Of a DNA stretch of 64,000 bases, positions 26,481-34,981 are shown piece after piece. A program made the translations under genes and the position numbers. Origin of the DNA: Enterococcus plantarum (lineage in GTDB: Bacteria > Bacillota > Bacilli > Lactobacillales > Enterococcaceae); assembly GCF_001730295.1 (NCBI RefSeq), contig NZ_MIKA01000008.1:16792-80791 (forward strand). The letters run 5' to 3'. Under the pieces are notes generated by a model. The model did no database searches, was not told the DNA's origin, and saw only the letters and a program-made list of their open reading frames with translations. Position 1 is the stretch's first letter; every line of letters begins with the position of its first letter.

Positions 26481-27056
26481 ATGGGAAGATTTAAGAAATT
26501 CGTTTGGTTTCTGATAAGTATCGTGCTACTTTTACAATTATTTACGGTGATAATTGTTTATCAAGATGTAGCTAATTTAAAGATCATCTTTTTGTCATTA
26601 GAAGAGTACCCGCTAATTGGACCGTTTATGCCAATATTCTTGTTTTACAGCGGGTGCACGTTTTTCCTAATTGCAGTATTTGGATTGTTAATTGTACTCT
26701 TCTTTCCAGTTAATCAAAAATATCTGTTGCTCAAAAAAGAGCATAGTAAAATAACAATCGAACAAAAAGCATTTGAGTCAATAATTCTAACTGAAGTGCA
26801 AAAATTAACGTTTATCACAAAAGCTACTGTTAATGTAAAAGTTTTTAAAAGACACAAACGACTAATTGGTGTAATCAAGGGACAAATTAGTTCGGATGAT
26901 GAGGCAGCTGCTTCACTTGATGAGTTAATAAACTCAATTGAATGTACGTTTGAGCAGATGTTTTCTTTACCGAAGGAATCGGTACGATTAAAAGTAAGAC
27001 TTAAACCATACAAAGGTGAGGTAAAAAAGGCGGATAATCGAAAACGTGTTGCTTAA
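26481..27056 (+). CDS. amaP: AmaP-like membrane anchor for Asp23
   Basis: 191 residues: two membrane helices (about 8-28 and 50-78) followed by a cytoplasmic domain of the alkaline-shock type (AFESIILTEVQKL, SIECTFEQMFSLPKESVRLKV). The order AmaP, DUF2273 protein, Asp23 that follows is the standard module by which Asp23/Gls24 is tethered to the membrane in Firmicutes. Here it is attached to the end of a WxL operon, so cell-envelope stress genes would be switched together with the surface proteins. Confidence 0.8.
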   Translation: MGRFKKFVWFLISIVLLLQLFTVIIVYQDVANLKIIFLSLEEYPLIGPFMPIFLFYSGCTFFLIAVFGLLIVLFFPVNQKYLLLKKEHSKITIEQKAFESIILTEVQKLTFITKATVNVKVFKRHKRLIGVIKGQISSDDEAAASLDELINSIECTFEQMFSLPKESVRLKVRLKPYKGEVKKADNRKRVA

Positions 27057-27071
27057 AATTGGAGGTAAACT

Positions 27072-27242
27072 ATGGAATCATTAAAAGAATATAAAATTCC
27101 TCTAATGGGATTTGTTATTGGCATCATTCTAGCGATTTTATTTATCTATGTAGGTTTTTTTAAAATGATAGCTATTCTTGCACTAGGGCTTTTAGGTTCA
27201 GTCGCAGGGTACTATATAAATCAGCGTTATCTAACAAAATGA
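27072..27242 (+). CDS. DUF2273 small membrane protein
   Basis: 56 residues with GGAGGTAAAC ahead of the ATG. Two short hydrophobic helices (LMGFVIGIILAILFIYVGFF and IAILALGLLGSVAGYYI) and a basic end, the size and pattern of DUF2273 proteins that always sit between AmaP and Asp23 genes. Confidence 0.8.
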   Translation: MESLKEYKIPLMGFVIGIILAILFIYVGFFKMIAILALGLLGSVAGYYINQRYLTK

Positions 27243-27258
27243 AGGGTGAGGTGCATAC

Positions 27259-27798
27259 ATGGCACAAGCAGAGAAAAAAGAAACAACAGAAATAAAAGCA
27301 ACAGAAATCAAAAAGGAACTAACTTTTGATGATAAAGTGCTGGAAAAAATCATTGGCTTTTCAGTTGAAAAAGTGGATGGACTCTTAACAGTAGATGGAG
27401 GTTTTTTCTCTAATTTAACTGGAAAGATTTTAAACAATGATGATGTAACAACAGGTATCACGGTTGAAGTCGGGAAAACCCAAGTCGCAATTGATTTATC
27501 GATTGTAGTTGAGTTCGGAAAAAACATTCCGGAGTTAGTGGATCAACTTGTTAAAATCGTTTCTGAAAACATAAAAAAAATGACAGGATTAGAATTAATC
27601 GAAGTTAACATTAAAGTTGCAGATATCAAAACAAAAGAGCAATATGAAGAAGATTCTGTTACATTGCAAGACAAGTTATCAAAGGTTACGGATCAAGCAA
27701 CAGATGCCATTAACGATCAAACAGAGAAAGCGAAAAATTCTGTAAGTAAAGCAGCAAGTAATGTAAAAGAACAAGTCGCAAATGGACGAGTTCAATAA
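27259..27798 (+). CDS. Asp23/Gls24 family alkaline-shock envelope protein
   Basis: 179 residues. The Asp23 core is clear: DDKVLEKIIGFSVEKVDGLLTVDGGFFSNL, VEVGKTQVAIDLSIVVEFGKNIPEL and KKMTGLELIEVNIKVADIK. (Read as three separate blocks.) The C-terminal 45 residues form an amphipathic helix rich in Lys, Asp and Ala. Cytoplasmic, membrane-associated through AmaP. Enterococcal Gls24 relatives are linked to bile and envelope stress tolerance. Last gene before the operon terminator. Confidence 0.88.
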   Translation: MAQAEKKETTEIKATEIKKELTFDDKVLEKIIGFSVEKVDGLLTVDGGFFSNLTGKILNNDDVTTGITVEVGKTQVAIDLSIVVEFGKNIPELVDQLVKIVSENIKKMTGLELIEVNIKVADIKTKEQYEEDSVTLQDKLSKVTDQATDAINDQTEKAKNSVSKAASNVKEQVANGRVQ

Positions 27799-27915
27799 AT
27801 CAAAAAACCAATCTTCCCCTAGATTAGTTAATCAAATATTAAAATCTATGCTATTGCTCATAGACATATAAACAAAAAATTGTATAAAAGACTATTCAAG
27901 AACGAGTAGAAGTAA

Positions 27916-27965
27916 AAGCATGAAGATCACTTTAGCATTCAAGAAGTGAATCGTCATGCTTTTTA
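27916..27965 (+). terminator. Terminator of the WxL operon
   Basis: AGCATGA/TCATGCT with an inner stem GATCACTT/AAGTGAATC, followed by TTTT. Confidence 0.7.
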
Positions 27966-28004
27966 TTATCAACAGAACATTTAACGGGTGAGGAGAGATT
28001 AAGA

Positions 28005-28670
28005 ATGGATTATATTGTTGTTTTTCAAAAATTATTTATTGGTTATATTGCAATCGTATTTTATTTTCATATTGTTGGAAGGGCTGCTATGGCTCCAGTG
28101 ACCCCTTCAGATCAAATACAGAATTTCTTTCTTGGAGGAATGGCTGGTGCCGTTATATTGAATTTTAAAATCCAACCGATCCAGTTCATATTCATTATTT
28201 TCATTTGGTTTAGCATCATTGTTTCAGTCAATTTTCTGAAGTTGCGATTAACATGGCTACGTGACCTAGTGGAAGGGAATTCTATCGAACTGTTTTCAAG
28301 CAATCAACCAAATAAAAAAGGATTTTCCAAGGCCAAATTGACAGCAGGTGATTTTGTTGCATTACTTCGTAACAACGGCGTAACGAGTATAGATCATTTA
28401 AAAAATGTTCGAATAGAATCAAATGGACAATTAGCAATTTCTTTAAGAGGGGATGACTCTTTTAGTAAATATTTAATTATTGATGGACAAATAAATCAAA
28501 CTGAGTTAAATGAAGTAGGTAAAAATATTGATTGGTTACTTGACTACGTTGAAAGAAAAAATTTAGTAATAGAAGAGATATTCCTATTAGAGTATAATAA
28601 AAAATCAGAAGATATTCTGATCATCATGATGGAAGAGTCAGAGGTGACAAGTATCAATTCATATAGGTGA
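28005..28670 (+). CDS. DUF421 (YetF family) membrane protein
   Basis: 221 residues: three N-terminal membrane helices and a cytoplasmic domain. FHIVGRAAMAPVTPSDQIQNF (first 20: FHIVGRAAMAPVTPSDQIQN), VALLRNNGVTSIDHLKNV and LLDYVERKNL are typical DUF421/YetF blocks. GGTGAGGAGAG precedes the ATG. Function in the family is poorly known, associated with envelope and spore germination traits. Its place after the Asp23 module fits a cell-envelope role. It lies beyond the operon terminator, so it probably has its own promoter. Confidence 0.8.
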   Translation: MDYIVVFQKLFIGYIAIVFYFHIVGRAAMAPVTPSDQIQNFFLGGMAGAVILNFKIQPIQFIFIIFIWFSIIVSVNFLKLRLTWLRDLVEGNSIELFSSNQPNKKGFSKAKLTAGDFVALLRNNGVTSIDHLKNVRIESNGQLAISLRGDDSFSKYLIIDGQINQTELNEVGKNIDWLLDYVERKNLVIEEIFLLEYNKKSEDILIIMMEESEVTSINSYR

Positions 28671-28791
28671 TATTTATTACCCGTATTAAGTGTCATCTAT
28701 AATTGTTGGTCGTAGTGGAAGTTAAAAACAAAAGTTAGTTCAATTTTTTTTCACTCATATCTATTATTAACATATTTTTGAGGTGATGAAA

Positions 28792-29112
28792 ATGGCAAAT
28801 AGATCGGAAAAAAGAGTGTGGCGAAAAGAAATGCTGGAATTAATAAATGCGGATGATAATTGGGTTGAAGACACGGAGTCTGATAGGTACAAGAGGATTT
28901 TAGAGTTAGGAAAAAAATTGGGTGGTAAAATGCAGCATTGTACTCAAATCAGCTTGATAAATGAAGAAGAATTCCGTAAAAATAAAGCTGAAGGACGTAC
29001 ATACAAAGAAATTGCAGAGTATTTTGGAGTAAATCAAAAGACTTTACAGATATGGCGGGAAAAAAATGGATATACTATAAAAAAAACAAAACCTAAAAGT
29101 CATAATACTTGA
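28792..29112 (+). CDS. HTH protein with C-terminal resolvase/terminase-type helix-turn-helix
   Basis: 106 residues from ATG 28792 (GAGGTGAT directly upstream; GTG 28783 is too close to the ribosome binding site). The last 45 residues read FRKNKAEGRTYKEIAEYFG then NQKTLQIWREKNG, a helix-turn-helix like those in small terminase subunits and plasmid regulators. Function unknown, probably DNA binding. It is followed by another small regulator gene. Confidence 0.6.
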   Translation: MANRSEKRVWRKEMLELINADDNWVEDTESDRYKRILELGKKLGGKMQHCTQISLINEEEFRKNKAEGRTYKEIAEYFGVNQKTLQIWREKNGYTIKKTKPKSHNT

Positions 29113-29189
29113 AATTTTTGGTTTGCTTTTTCTGAACATATACATTCGCTTGTTACTAACTATTCTCGTAAAAAAATGGAGGAAACCTA

Positions 29190-29405
29190 ATGGCAAATCA
29201 TACTATAATCGATACAACAATTCACGTATATAGAGCTAAAAAAAGAATGACACAAAAAGAGTTAGCAGATAGAGTAGGTGTCTCTAGAATAACAATAATA
29301 AATTTAGAACGGCTAAAAAATACACCATCATTGCTATTGGTTTACGATATTGCCAATATTTTTGAGGTCAGCGTAGAAGATCTGTTTATATTCGGCCAAA
29401 GATAA
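29190..29405 (+). CDS. XRE-family transcriptional regulator, 71 aa
   Basis: A single Cro/CI helix-turn-helix: VYRAKKRMTQKELADRVGV, then SRITIINLERLKNTPSL and IANIFEVSVEDLFIF, closest to the YozG-like small repressors. AATGGAGGAAAC before the ATG. Proteins of this class often control an adjacent membrane protein, here perhaps the gene at 29748. Confidence 0.8.
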   Translation: MANHTIIDTTIHVYRAKKRMTQKELADRVGVSRITIINLERLKNTPSLLLVYDIANIFEVSVEDLFIFGQR

Positions 29406-29747
29406 ATCTGCACAGATTATCGAGCATTGATTGTTGTGTAAGAAGACAAATCAATTGACTTGTATGCTGCTTTTTAAGAAGTATATATGTAAGCAATCAG
29501 GAAAGAGCTACTTTTTTAAATTTTATCATCGGAAAAACAACCATAAATCTGATGAGTGTTTATTCGAAAGAAGTAACAAGTATCAAAAAGAAGTATCTCT
29601 TGGTATACTTTATGGGACTTGAAACTACTTTAATAATAATTTGTATCGTGCACGTAGAAAAGCTTAAAAATCAGAGATTAAAAAGGTTTAACTATTGTCA
29701 TATCGAGAATAGTGAAAAATACTTAATGAAGTTATTTGGAGGAATGT

Positions 29748-30011
29748 ATGAAAAAGAATATTAGAAAAAGATCTGTGGTACTACGTTTTGGTCTTTTAGG
29801 TTGGCTACTATACAGAAAAAGAGTAAAGAAGTTTGAAGCTACAAAGTATGTCTTTGAACTGTATTCAGTGGCATTCTTCTTGGTATTTTCTTTAGTAGCA
29901 AGTGTGCTAGGTTTTGTATCAGTAAAAATGTGGGTTTACTGTGAACTATTGTTAATATTATTGTCTTGTTTGTACGGATATTGGGCGTCAAGATTTTTTT
30001 TAAAGAAGTAA
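29748..30011 (+). CDS. Small two-helix membrane protein
   Basis: 87 residues from ATG 29748 behind GGAGGAATGT. A basic N-terminus (KKNIRKRSVVLRFG) and two hydrophobic segments (YSVAFFLVFSLVASVLGFV, WVYCELLLILLSCLYGYW). The upstream bases 29552-29764 hold another short frame (70 aa) of doubtful value. The gene is followed 20 bases later by a broken bacteriocin-immunity gene, so it may belong to a decayed bacteriocin immunity cluster. Confidence 0.55.
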   Translation: MKKNIRKRSVVLRFGLLGWLLYRKRVKKFEATKYVFELYSVAFFLVFSLVASVLGFVSVKMWVYCELLLILLSCLYGYWASRFFLKK

Positions 30012-30031
30012 AAATAGAGGAGAGAAATTTT

Positions 30032-30334
30032 ATGCATTAAGAATCAAAAGAATTAATAACTAATCTTTATAATAGCTTAAAAGAAAATCAAAAACTAAAT
30101 TATTCAGAACTAAAAAGTGTATTATTGAATGTTTTCAAAAAAATAAATAAAACACTAAACGAAGAAGCTTTAGTATCCAGGTTAGTCAATTTTATCTATT
30201 TTAAAAGTCTTACTGAGAAATGGAAATTTACTGAAGAACAGAATTAAATTATAAACCAACTAAGCGATATAGCTAAATATACCGGTGTGAATAATTATAG
30301 AGGAGATTTAGGAAGTTAGTCTCAATTTGATTAA
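30032..30334 (+). pseudogene. Bacteriocin immunity protein relic with in-frame stops
   Basis: GAGGAGAG precedes ATG 30032, but codon 3 is TAA. The same frame then reads a continuous helical protein (ELITNLYNSLKENQKLNYSE, LVNFIYFKSLTEKWKFTEEQ), stops at TAA, continues INQLSDIAKYTGVNNYRGDL-GS, stops at TAG and ends SQFD. The order, W-x-x-T-x-x-Q, then an 'LS.I.+Y.G....YRGD.....SQF' end, is that of the enterocin A-type immunity family. Three nonsense codons in one frame with good conservation indicate a recently dead gene. Confidence 0.6.
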
Positions 30335-30343
30335 ATTGAGACT
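30318..30343 (+). terminator. Terminator-like hairpin after the immunity relic
   Basis: Perfect 11-bp stem AGTCTCAATTT/AAATTGAGACT with loop GATT. Confidence 0.55.
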
Positions 30344-30428
30344 ATTAAATACTAATAAAGGATTTATGGTAGTATGAATGAAAACCACATCGACAGTTAT
30401 TCGAAAATAGGTATATTCTAAAAATAAA

Positions 30429-31697
30429 GGCTCTTTGTCAACTAGTAATGGTGAAGAAATCCAAAGAATTAAATCATTAATGATACTTAGAGGGAAATTC
30501 CTCTAGGGTTTTCTATTTGATTGAAAAAGAACAATGCTAAAGCATAAAGTGATTTTCAATTTAAAATTATAGAAGTTATGGAAGCCATAGGCGTTTTTCT
30601 TTAGTACTTTTATATGGTTATACAAGCATTTTAATGGTCCTTTGAAATAAGGCAAATCCAACTCATTTTGATGCCCGCTTGAACTTTTTTAAAGGTATTA
30701 ATTGTCGTTTGATAATAAGCTGGAAGCCTAGAATAATCTTGTTCTAATAACGCATGAAACCGTGCGTAATCTCTTGTATGTATGGCATAGAGAGAATCCT
30801 GATAACAGACTATAGCCAGCTTTCAATTCTTCAACATAAGCAAGTAACCGATCTACGATTTCAGTTTCTGTTAAATAGGCACGGAAAGAAGGACGCCAAT
30901 GGCATTTTTCAAAATTGAGCTTTGATTGATTCTTTTGAAGAACTTTCCAATATTTCTTTAAATGACAATATTTTTTTCCCTCTCCATTTCCCTTATGGAG
31001 AAAAGTATTCATTCGTTGAATGCGGTGTTTTAAGAACGTTCACCCAATGTGTTGCACAATAAGAAAGTGGTCAAGAACAATCTAAGCAATGGGAAATAGT
31101 TTCTTAATTAAAGAAAAATAAGACGCATACATATCGCAAACAATGTATTTTACACCTTCACGAATAGATGAAGAAAATCTTGAGAAATAGCGTTCTAAAA
31201 AGTGAGCTGATTGATTTTTTTTGGTTCGTAAAATTGTTTCAATACGCGTTAAATAGAAGAAACAGGGATTTTCTTTTGATGTGCAATTTCACTTATCGAA
31301 GTGGTGTTTCTTCAACCGCAAGTATGTTTGATAATCAGAAGCATCATACACTAAAATCTGACACGCTGTAAAGCTCCAACGAATAATTGATCCGTCTTCT
31401 TTGATGCTTATTTTTAAAAAGAATTCTCGGTAAAAGTAATATTTAAGTCTAGAATATCCAAGGTATTTATGAATAGATTTGTATAGGACGTCTTAATTTC
31501 CCCTTTTGATTGGTTTTAGTCGACATAATTCTAAAAGATATTAGGGTGTTTTTTCTAGTATTTTGCATTAAAAAAGATGCCAGTGATTGTTTGCCAACAC
31601 CAAAAAGTATAGCGTCCAAAAAAGAATAGAAACCTAGTCCTAAGTTAGACTGAATAACCGAAAAGATCATATACATTTATTTAGTTGACAAGAGCTT
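30429..31697 (-). mobile_element. Degenerate ISL3-family insertion sequence
   Basis: The left end GGCTCTTTGTCAACT (30429) and right end AGTTGACAAGAGC (31683) are inverted relatives and match ISL3-family ends. The transposase on the minus strand is shattered; the best piece (about 30728-31012) reads YLTETEIVDRLLAYVEELKA, a familiar ISL3 transposase block. A second, 150-base left-end fragment with the same start lies at 38441. Confidence 0.75.
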
Positions 31698-31755
31698 GGA
31701 CTTACGTACCAAGCTCTGTAATGATTTATTTATTCAGTTTTTTTGACTTTAGCTA

Positions 31756-32733
31756 CTATAGTGTTTGAACGAGGACAGTTTGGTATAAATCTAGCTTTCC
31801 AACACTTGAAGTATAAGGAGAATGTCTAAAGACCTCAATGATTTTACTGTCATGTAATTCTAGTATTCCATAGTCCTCAGAAATTTCTGGACCTATTTCT
31901 TCTATTATATCAGAAGGAATCACAATCCATAAATAATTCATATGCTGCTGGTATTGTCTACTATTGAAAGACCGGTTAAGATCTTCTTCAGTTAAAATAA
32001 CTTCAATAGAGTGCAAGTTCAATTGATGGGGTTTGCTAGTATAGTTTTCGACGACTAAAAAGTCTATAGTATGTAATCGATCATTTAAAGAAGAGTAAAA
32101 CGAAAATTTAGGCAACAACTTATAAACTTTTTTTTGTGAATGGGTTGTTGAAGTATTCGTGTTAACATCAGAAAAATAGTCTAGCCAAGAACTATACGTT
32201 AAGGAGATAGCGATGTCTGAAACAGACAACGCCATCTCTTTTTCTTTTTCAGAACTGCCGACTTCAGAGTGTCTGTTCTTTTTGATTATGCTGCCTTGGT
32301 CATCCTGTCTAATCGTCTTAACTGATTTCCATGCACTTACTAAATCAGAACGCTTTAATTCTCGATGCAATACTTTATCCATTAAATCGTCTTTAATGTC
32401 TTTATTACCTTGACTGATCTTTTCGACCAGTTCAAAGTTATCTGGACTGACATCAATGTCTTCAATTCTTGGAACGGTTATTCCTTTCCTTTTTGCCCTC
32501 TTTTGATATTCGGAATAAATTTCGCCAGCTTTCTTTCGTTTCCAGATTAATGACTCCGTTACACCAGATTCATAAGCTAAGTGTCTGATCCAACGAGTAA
32601 ACGATTTATATTCTGGTTTCCATAAAGCACCCAATTCGACTTCTCTGATCAATTCAAATAATCGTACCCAGGAGCGTTTATCTTTAATTAAAATTTTTTC
32701 AATTTCTTCCTCGATGAGTTTGATGTTCTTCAT
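31756..32733 (-). CDS. 325-aa DNA-binding protein with MmcB-like nuclease fold, copy 1
   Basis: The N-terminal 110 residues are helical (KDKRSWVRLFELIREVELGA, FTRWIRHLAYESGVTESLIW). The C-terminal half follows the pattern of MmcB-type PD-(D/E)XK proteins: HTIDFLVVEN (Asp), HSIEVILTEEDL (the position of EIK, here E-V-I so the Lys is absent), a YQQHMNYLWIVIPSDIIEEI block and EDYGILEL. By eye it is nearly identical to the protein at 47561-48538. AAAGGAG precedes the ATG, and a 30-bp palindrome (32750-32779) sits just upstream, then repeat R2, then a short recombinase facing away. Fold and function are inferred; not a database result. Confidence 0.65.
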   Translation of the reverse strand: MKNIKLIEEEIEKILIKDKRSWVRLFELIREVELGALWKPEYKSFTRWIRHLAYESGVTESLIWKRKKAGEIYSEYQKRAKRKGITVPRIEDIDVSPDNFELVEKISQGNKDIKDDLMDKVLHRELKRSDLVSAWKSVKTIRQDDQGSIIKKNRHSEVGSSEKEKEMALSVSDIAISLTYSSWLDYFSDVNTNTSTTHSQKKVYKLLPKFSFYSSLNDRLHTIDFLVVENYTSKPHQLNLHSIEVILTEEDLNRSFNSRQYQQHMNYLWIVIPSDIIEEIGPEISEDYGILELHDSKIIEVFRHSPYTSSVGKLDLYQTVLVQTL

Positions 32734-32749
32734 AAAAACTCCTTTCTCA

Positions 32750-32779
32750 ATAGTTACTATAACGTGTTATAGTAACTAT
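32750..32779. promoter_or_regulatory. 30-bp palindrome upstream of the 325-aa gene, copy 1
   Basis: Two 14-base arms, ATAGTTACTATAAC and its complement, around GT. The same element lies at 38642-38670 and 48556-48585, each time directly before the same gene or its remnant. Probably an operator or binding site for that protein. Confidence 0.65.
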
Positions 32780-32819
32780 TGCAAATAAATATAATTCATT
32801 CTAAATGGGTTAATTATAC

Positions 32820-32850
32820 GAATGTGACACAACTGTGTTGTGTCACATTC
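32820..32850. repeat. Dispersed repeat copy R2 (first hairpin)
   Basis: Perfect 14-bp arms GAATGTGACACAAC / GTTGTGTCACATTC around TGT. Shares the GACACAA-N5-TTGTGTC core with R1, R4, R6 and R7; the second hairpin is missing. Confidence 0.65.
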
Positions 32851-32989
32851 GGCAAGATAAGGAAAAGCTAGATGGCTCTAAGGGTTATTCATTGTTTGAG
32901 TAACTCTTTATATTTATAGATTATTTGAATAAGACATAAAATGTAGTATAATAGGATTAAGTCATATTTATAGAATGAGGAATTTTTTC

Positions 32990-33589
32990 ATGAAAATTGT
33001 CCAACCAATCAGAGAAAAAAAGCAAATCGATGCAATGAAGGCCATGTTGTCTTCCGGAAAAATGGGGCCAAGAAATATGTTACTATTTTCGATTGGAATA
33101 AATACCGCTTATCGCATTTCAGATTTACGTCGATTAAAATTATCAGACGTGCTAATTATTTCTCGTGGTCGGGTGATCGCGAAAGAACGATTAGAAATGA
33201 AAGAACAAAAGACCGGAAAACACAATTCCATTATTATTTCGAATAAATTGAGAAAACAGATTTTAGAGTATGCGAATGACTCTTTTCCAACTCAGGTAGC
33301 AAATCATGAATTTGATCATTTTTTATTTCCAAGCCGAAAAGGAAATGATCAGCCATTAAGCCGGCAAGCACTTTGGGATGTTTTAAGTAAAGCAGCTAAA
33401 AGTATGGGGATGAAAAATATCGGCAGCCACTCAATGAGAAAGACGTTTGGTTATTTTCTTTACAAGAATGGAACCCATATTGAGATCATTCAAGAATTAT
33501 TAAATCATTCATCGCAGCGTGAGACATTACGCTATATTGGGATAACACAAGAAGATAAAGATACTGCCGTAATGAGTTTAGATTTATAG
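32990..33589 (+). CDS. Short tyrosine recombinase (catalytic domain only), 199 aa
   Basis: Start ATG 32990 behind TGAGGAA, with a promoter TTGAAT-N16-TATAAT at about 32927-32954. Almost the whole protein is the catalytic domain: Arg in NTAYRISDLRRL, Lys region KTGKHNSI, HSMRKTFGYFLY (His and Arg), LLNHSSQRETLRYIG with His and the nucleophile Tyr. The arm- and core-binding domains are missing, unlike the 369-aa recombinase. A relative of 184 aa is at 49310. Both lie next to a copy of the 325-aa gene and the two-hairpin repeat. Confidence 0.82.
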   Translation: MKIVQPIREKKQIDAMKAMLSSGKMGPRNMLLFSIGINTAYRISDLRRLKLSDVLIISRGRVIAKERLEMKEQKTGKHNSIIISNKLRKQILEYANDSFPTQVANHEFDHFLFPSRKGNDQPLSRQALWDVLSKAAKSMGMKNIGSHSMRKTFGYFLYKNGTHIEIIQELLNHSSQRETLRYIGITQEDKDTAVMSLDL

Positions 33590-33718
33590 GTTGTGATTAT
33601 TTACTATATAATAGAAGAAACACGTCATTTTTTCGAAAATTTTTCGGTTTTATAGATAGAATACGGTAGAGACTTTGATTATTGGTTTGAAAATTAAGAA
33701 TGGGCTAGGAGAGGAAAT

Positions 33719-34321
33719 ATGTTAGAAAATAAGTTAGGCATTACAAACCAAGTTGAATTAGCAAAAGTAGAAGAAAAGATTAGTAAATCGAATGCAAAGA
33801 AATTATACGATAGTGGTGATATTAACAAACTAGAAGTAGGAACGTTCAAAGGGCTAGCAACTATTCATCGAACCCTTTTTTCAGATATTTATGATTTCGC
33901 TGGTGAAATGAGGACGGTGAATATAGCTAAAGGGAATTTTCGATTTGCGCCGGTGATGTATTTGAACGTTTCTTTAGATCATATTGATCAAATGCCACAA
34001 TCTACTATTGATGAAATTGTAGCAAAATATGTGGAGATGAATATTGCACACCCGTTTCGTGAGGGAAATGGTCGTAGTACAAGAATATGGCTAGACTTGA
34101 TTCTTAAACAAGAAATAAAAAAAGTAATCGATTGGAACCTGATTAACAAAGAAGATTATCTTTCTGCAATGGAGCGTAGTCCTGTAAAGGATTTGGAAAT
34201 TGCTCATTTAATCAAGCAAGCTTTAATTACTTTGGTAAATGATCGCGAGACATATATGAAAGGAATCGACGTTAGTTACTACTATGAGGGGTATACTGAG
34301 TACAGTACTGGAGATTTATGA
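33719..34321 (+). CDS. fic: Fic-domain protein (AMPylator), class III type
   Basis: 200 residues with the complete Fic motif [16 protein letters not shown] (His, Phe, Asn-Gly, Arg) near residue 117 and the flap region around [13 protein letters not shown]. Near the C-terminus SYYYEG fits the (S/T)xxxE(G/N) inhibitory motif, which places it in class III, where a C-terminal helix keeps the enzyme silent. Enterococcal class III Fic proteins transfer or remove AMP on target proteins. AGGAGAGG precedes ATG 33719. No antitoxin gene is adjacent, as expected if it is self-inhibited. Confidence 0.85.
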   Translation: MLENKLGITNQVELAKVEEKISKSNAKKLYDSGDINKLEVGTFKGLATIHRTLFSDIYDFAGEMRTVNIAKGNFRFAPVMYLNVSLDHIDQMPQSTIDEIVAKYVEMNIAHPFREGNGRSTRIWLDLILKQEIKKVIDWNLINKEDYLSAMERSPVKDLEIAHLIKQALITLVNDRETYMKGIDVSYYYEGYTEYSTGDL

Positions 34322-34416
34322 GTCAGTTGACGTGATTAATTATCAAAAAAGACTGTCTTACTATTTCATCAAAATCAGTTAGTACAGAAATATTTAGTTA
34401 TCCAATTAAGAAATAA

Positions 34417-34467
34417 GGGTCAAGCAGGAGTTGAACCTGCAAAATCTCCCAAATGAGTTCATGACCC
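34417..34467 (-). other. 51-nt tRNA-like element (truncated tRNA)
   Basis: On the minus strand a 7-base acceptor-like end GGGTCAT pairs with TTGACCC (six pairs). A perfect T-arm follows (GCAGG, loop TTCAACT, CCTGC; the TTCRANY loop holds). Only about 20 bases lie between, so either the D-arm or the anticodon arm is missing. It cannot be a normal tRNA. It may be a decayed tRNA or a tRNA-like integration scar. Confidence 0.4.
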
Positions 34468-34732
34468 AAAAAAGTAAAGTGACTTACAAGAACAGTATAC
34501 ATTATTTTGGGATCCGTTGAAAATAATTAACATTATTGAATAAAGGACAACTACGAGTATTTAGATGCAAAAGGATAATATTAGATCCCTTTATAAATGT
34601 ATTTACGGGAATGTATGTTCATTTTTCGGATAGAATATTTCTAGTGTTATTAAACAGTGAACACTATCTGTTTATAAACGTTTGTGTTCATGATGTAATT
34701 TAAGATACTAATGAAGAAAGAGGTGCCTGAAT

Positions 34733-34866
34733 ATGGTAACTATTAATGTTCGTGGTTCCCATGAGAAAAAGGAATTTTTGATGAAATGACAAAATTTGAA
34801 AGCAAAAGTTTATCAGATTTGTTAAAGACGTCTACTTTAGAGAGGTTATTTGTTAGTTTTATATAA
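34733..34866 (+). pseudogene. Frameshifted RHH/DUF6290-like antitoxin remnant
   Basis: AGAGGTG precedes ATG 34733. The frame starts MVTINVRGSHEKKEFL and then hits TGA. Shifting frame by one base at GGAATTTTTGATG restores IFDEMTKFESKSLSDLLKTS-TLER, the pattern of a ribbon-helix-helix RelB/DUF6290 antitoxin. No toxin gene follows. The rest of 34322-34981 holds the tRNA-like element and the promoter of the next gene. Confidence 0.55.
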
Positions 34867-34981
34867 ACGAAAATTCATTCCTATAGAGGTTAAATAAACA
34901 ACCTTAAGAAAAACATTTATTTACTAATGTAAAAATTTGTTGTATACTAGAATATATATTAATTAAAGGAGTAGATGAGTT

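Noticed and set aside
29552..29764. 70-residue frame upstream of the 87-aa membrane protein
   Set aside because: It has no good ribosome binding site and overlaps the next gene's start; composition is not convincing.
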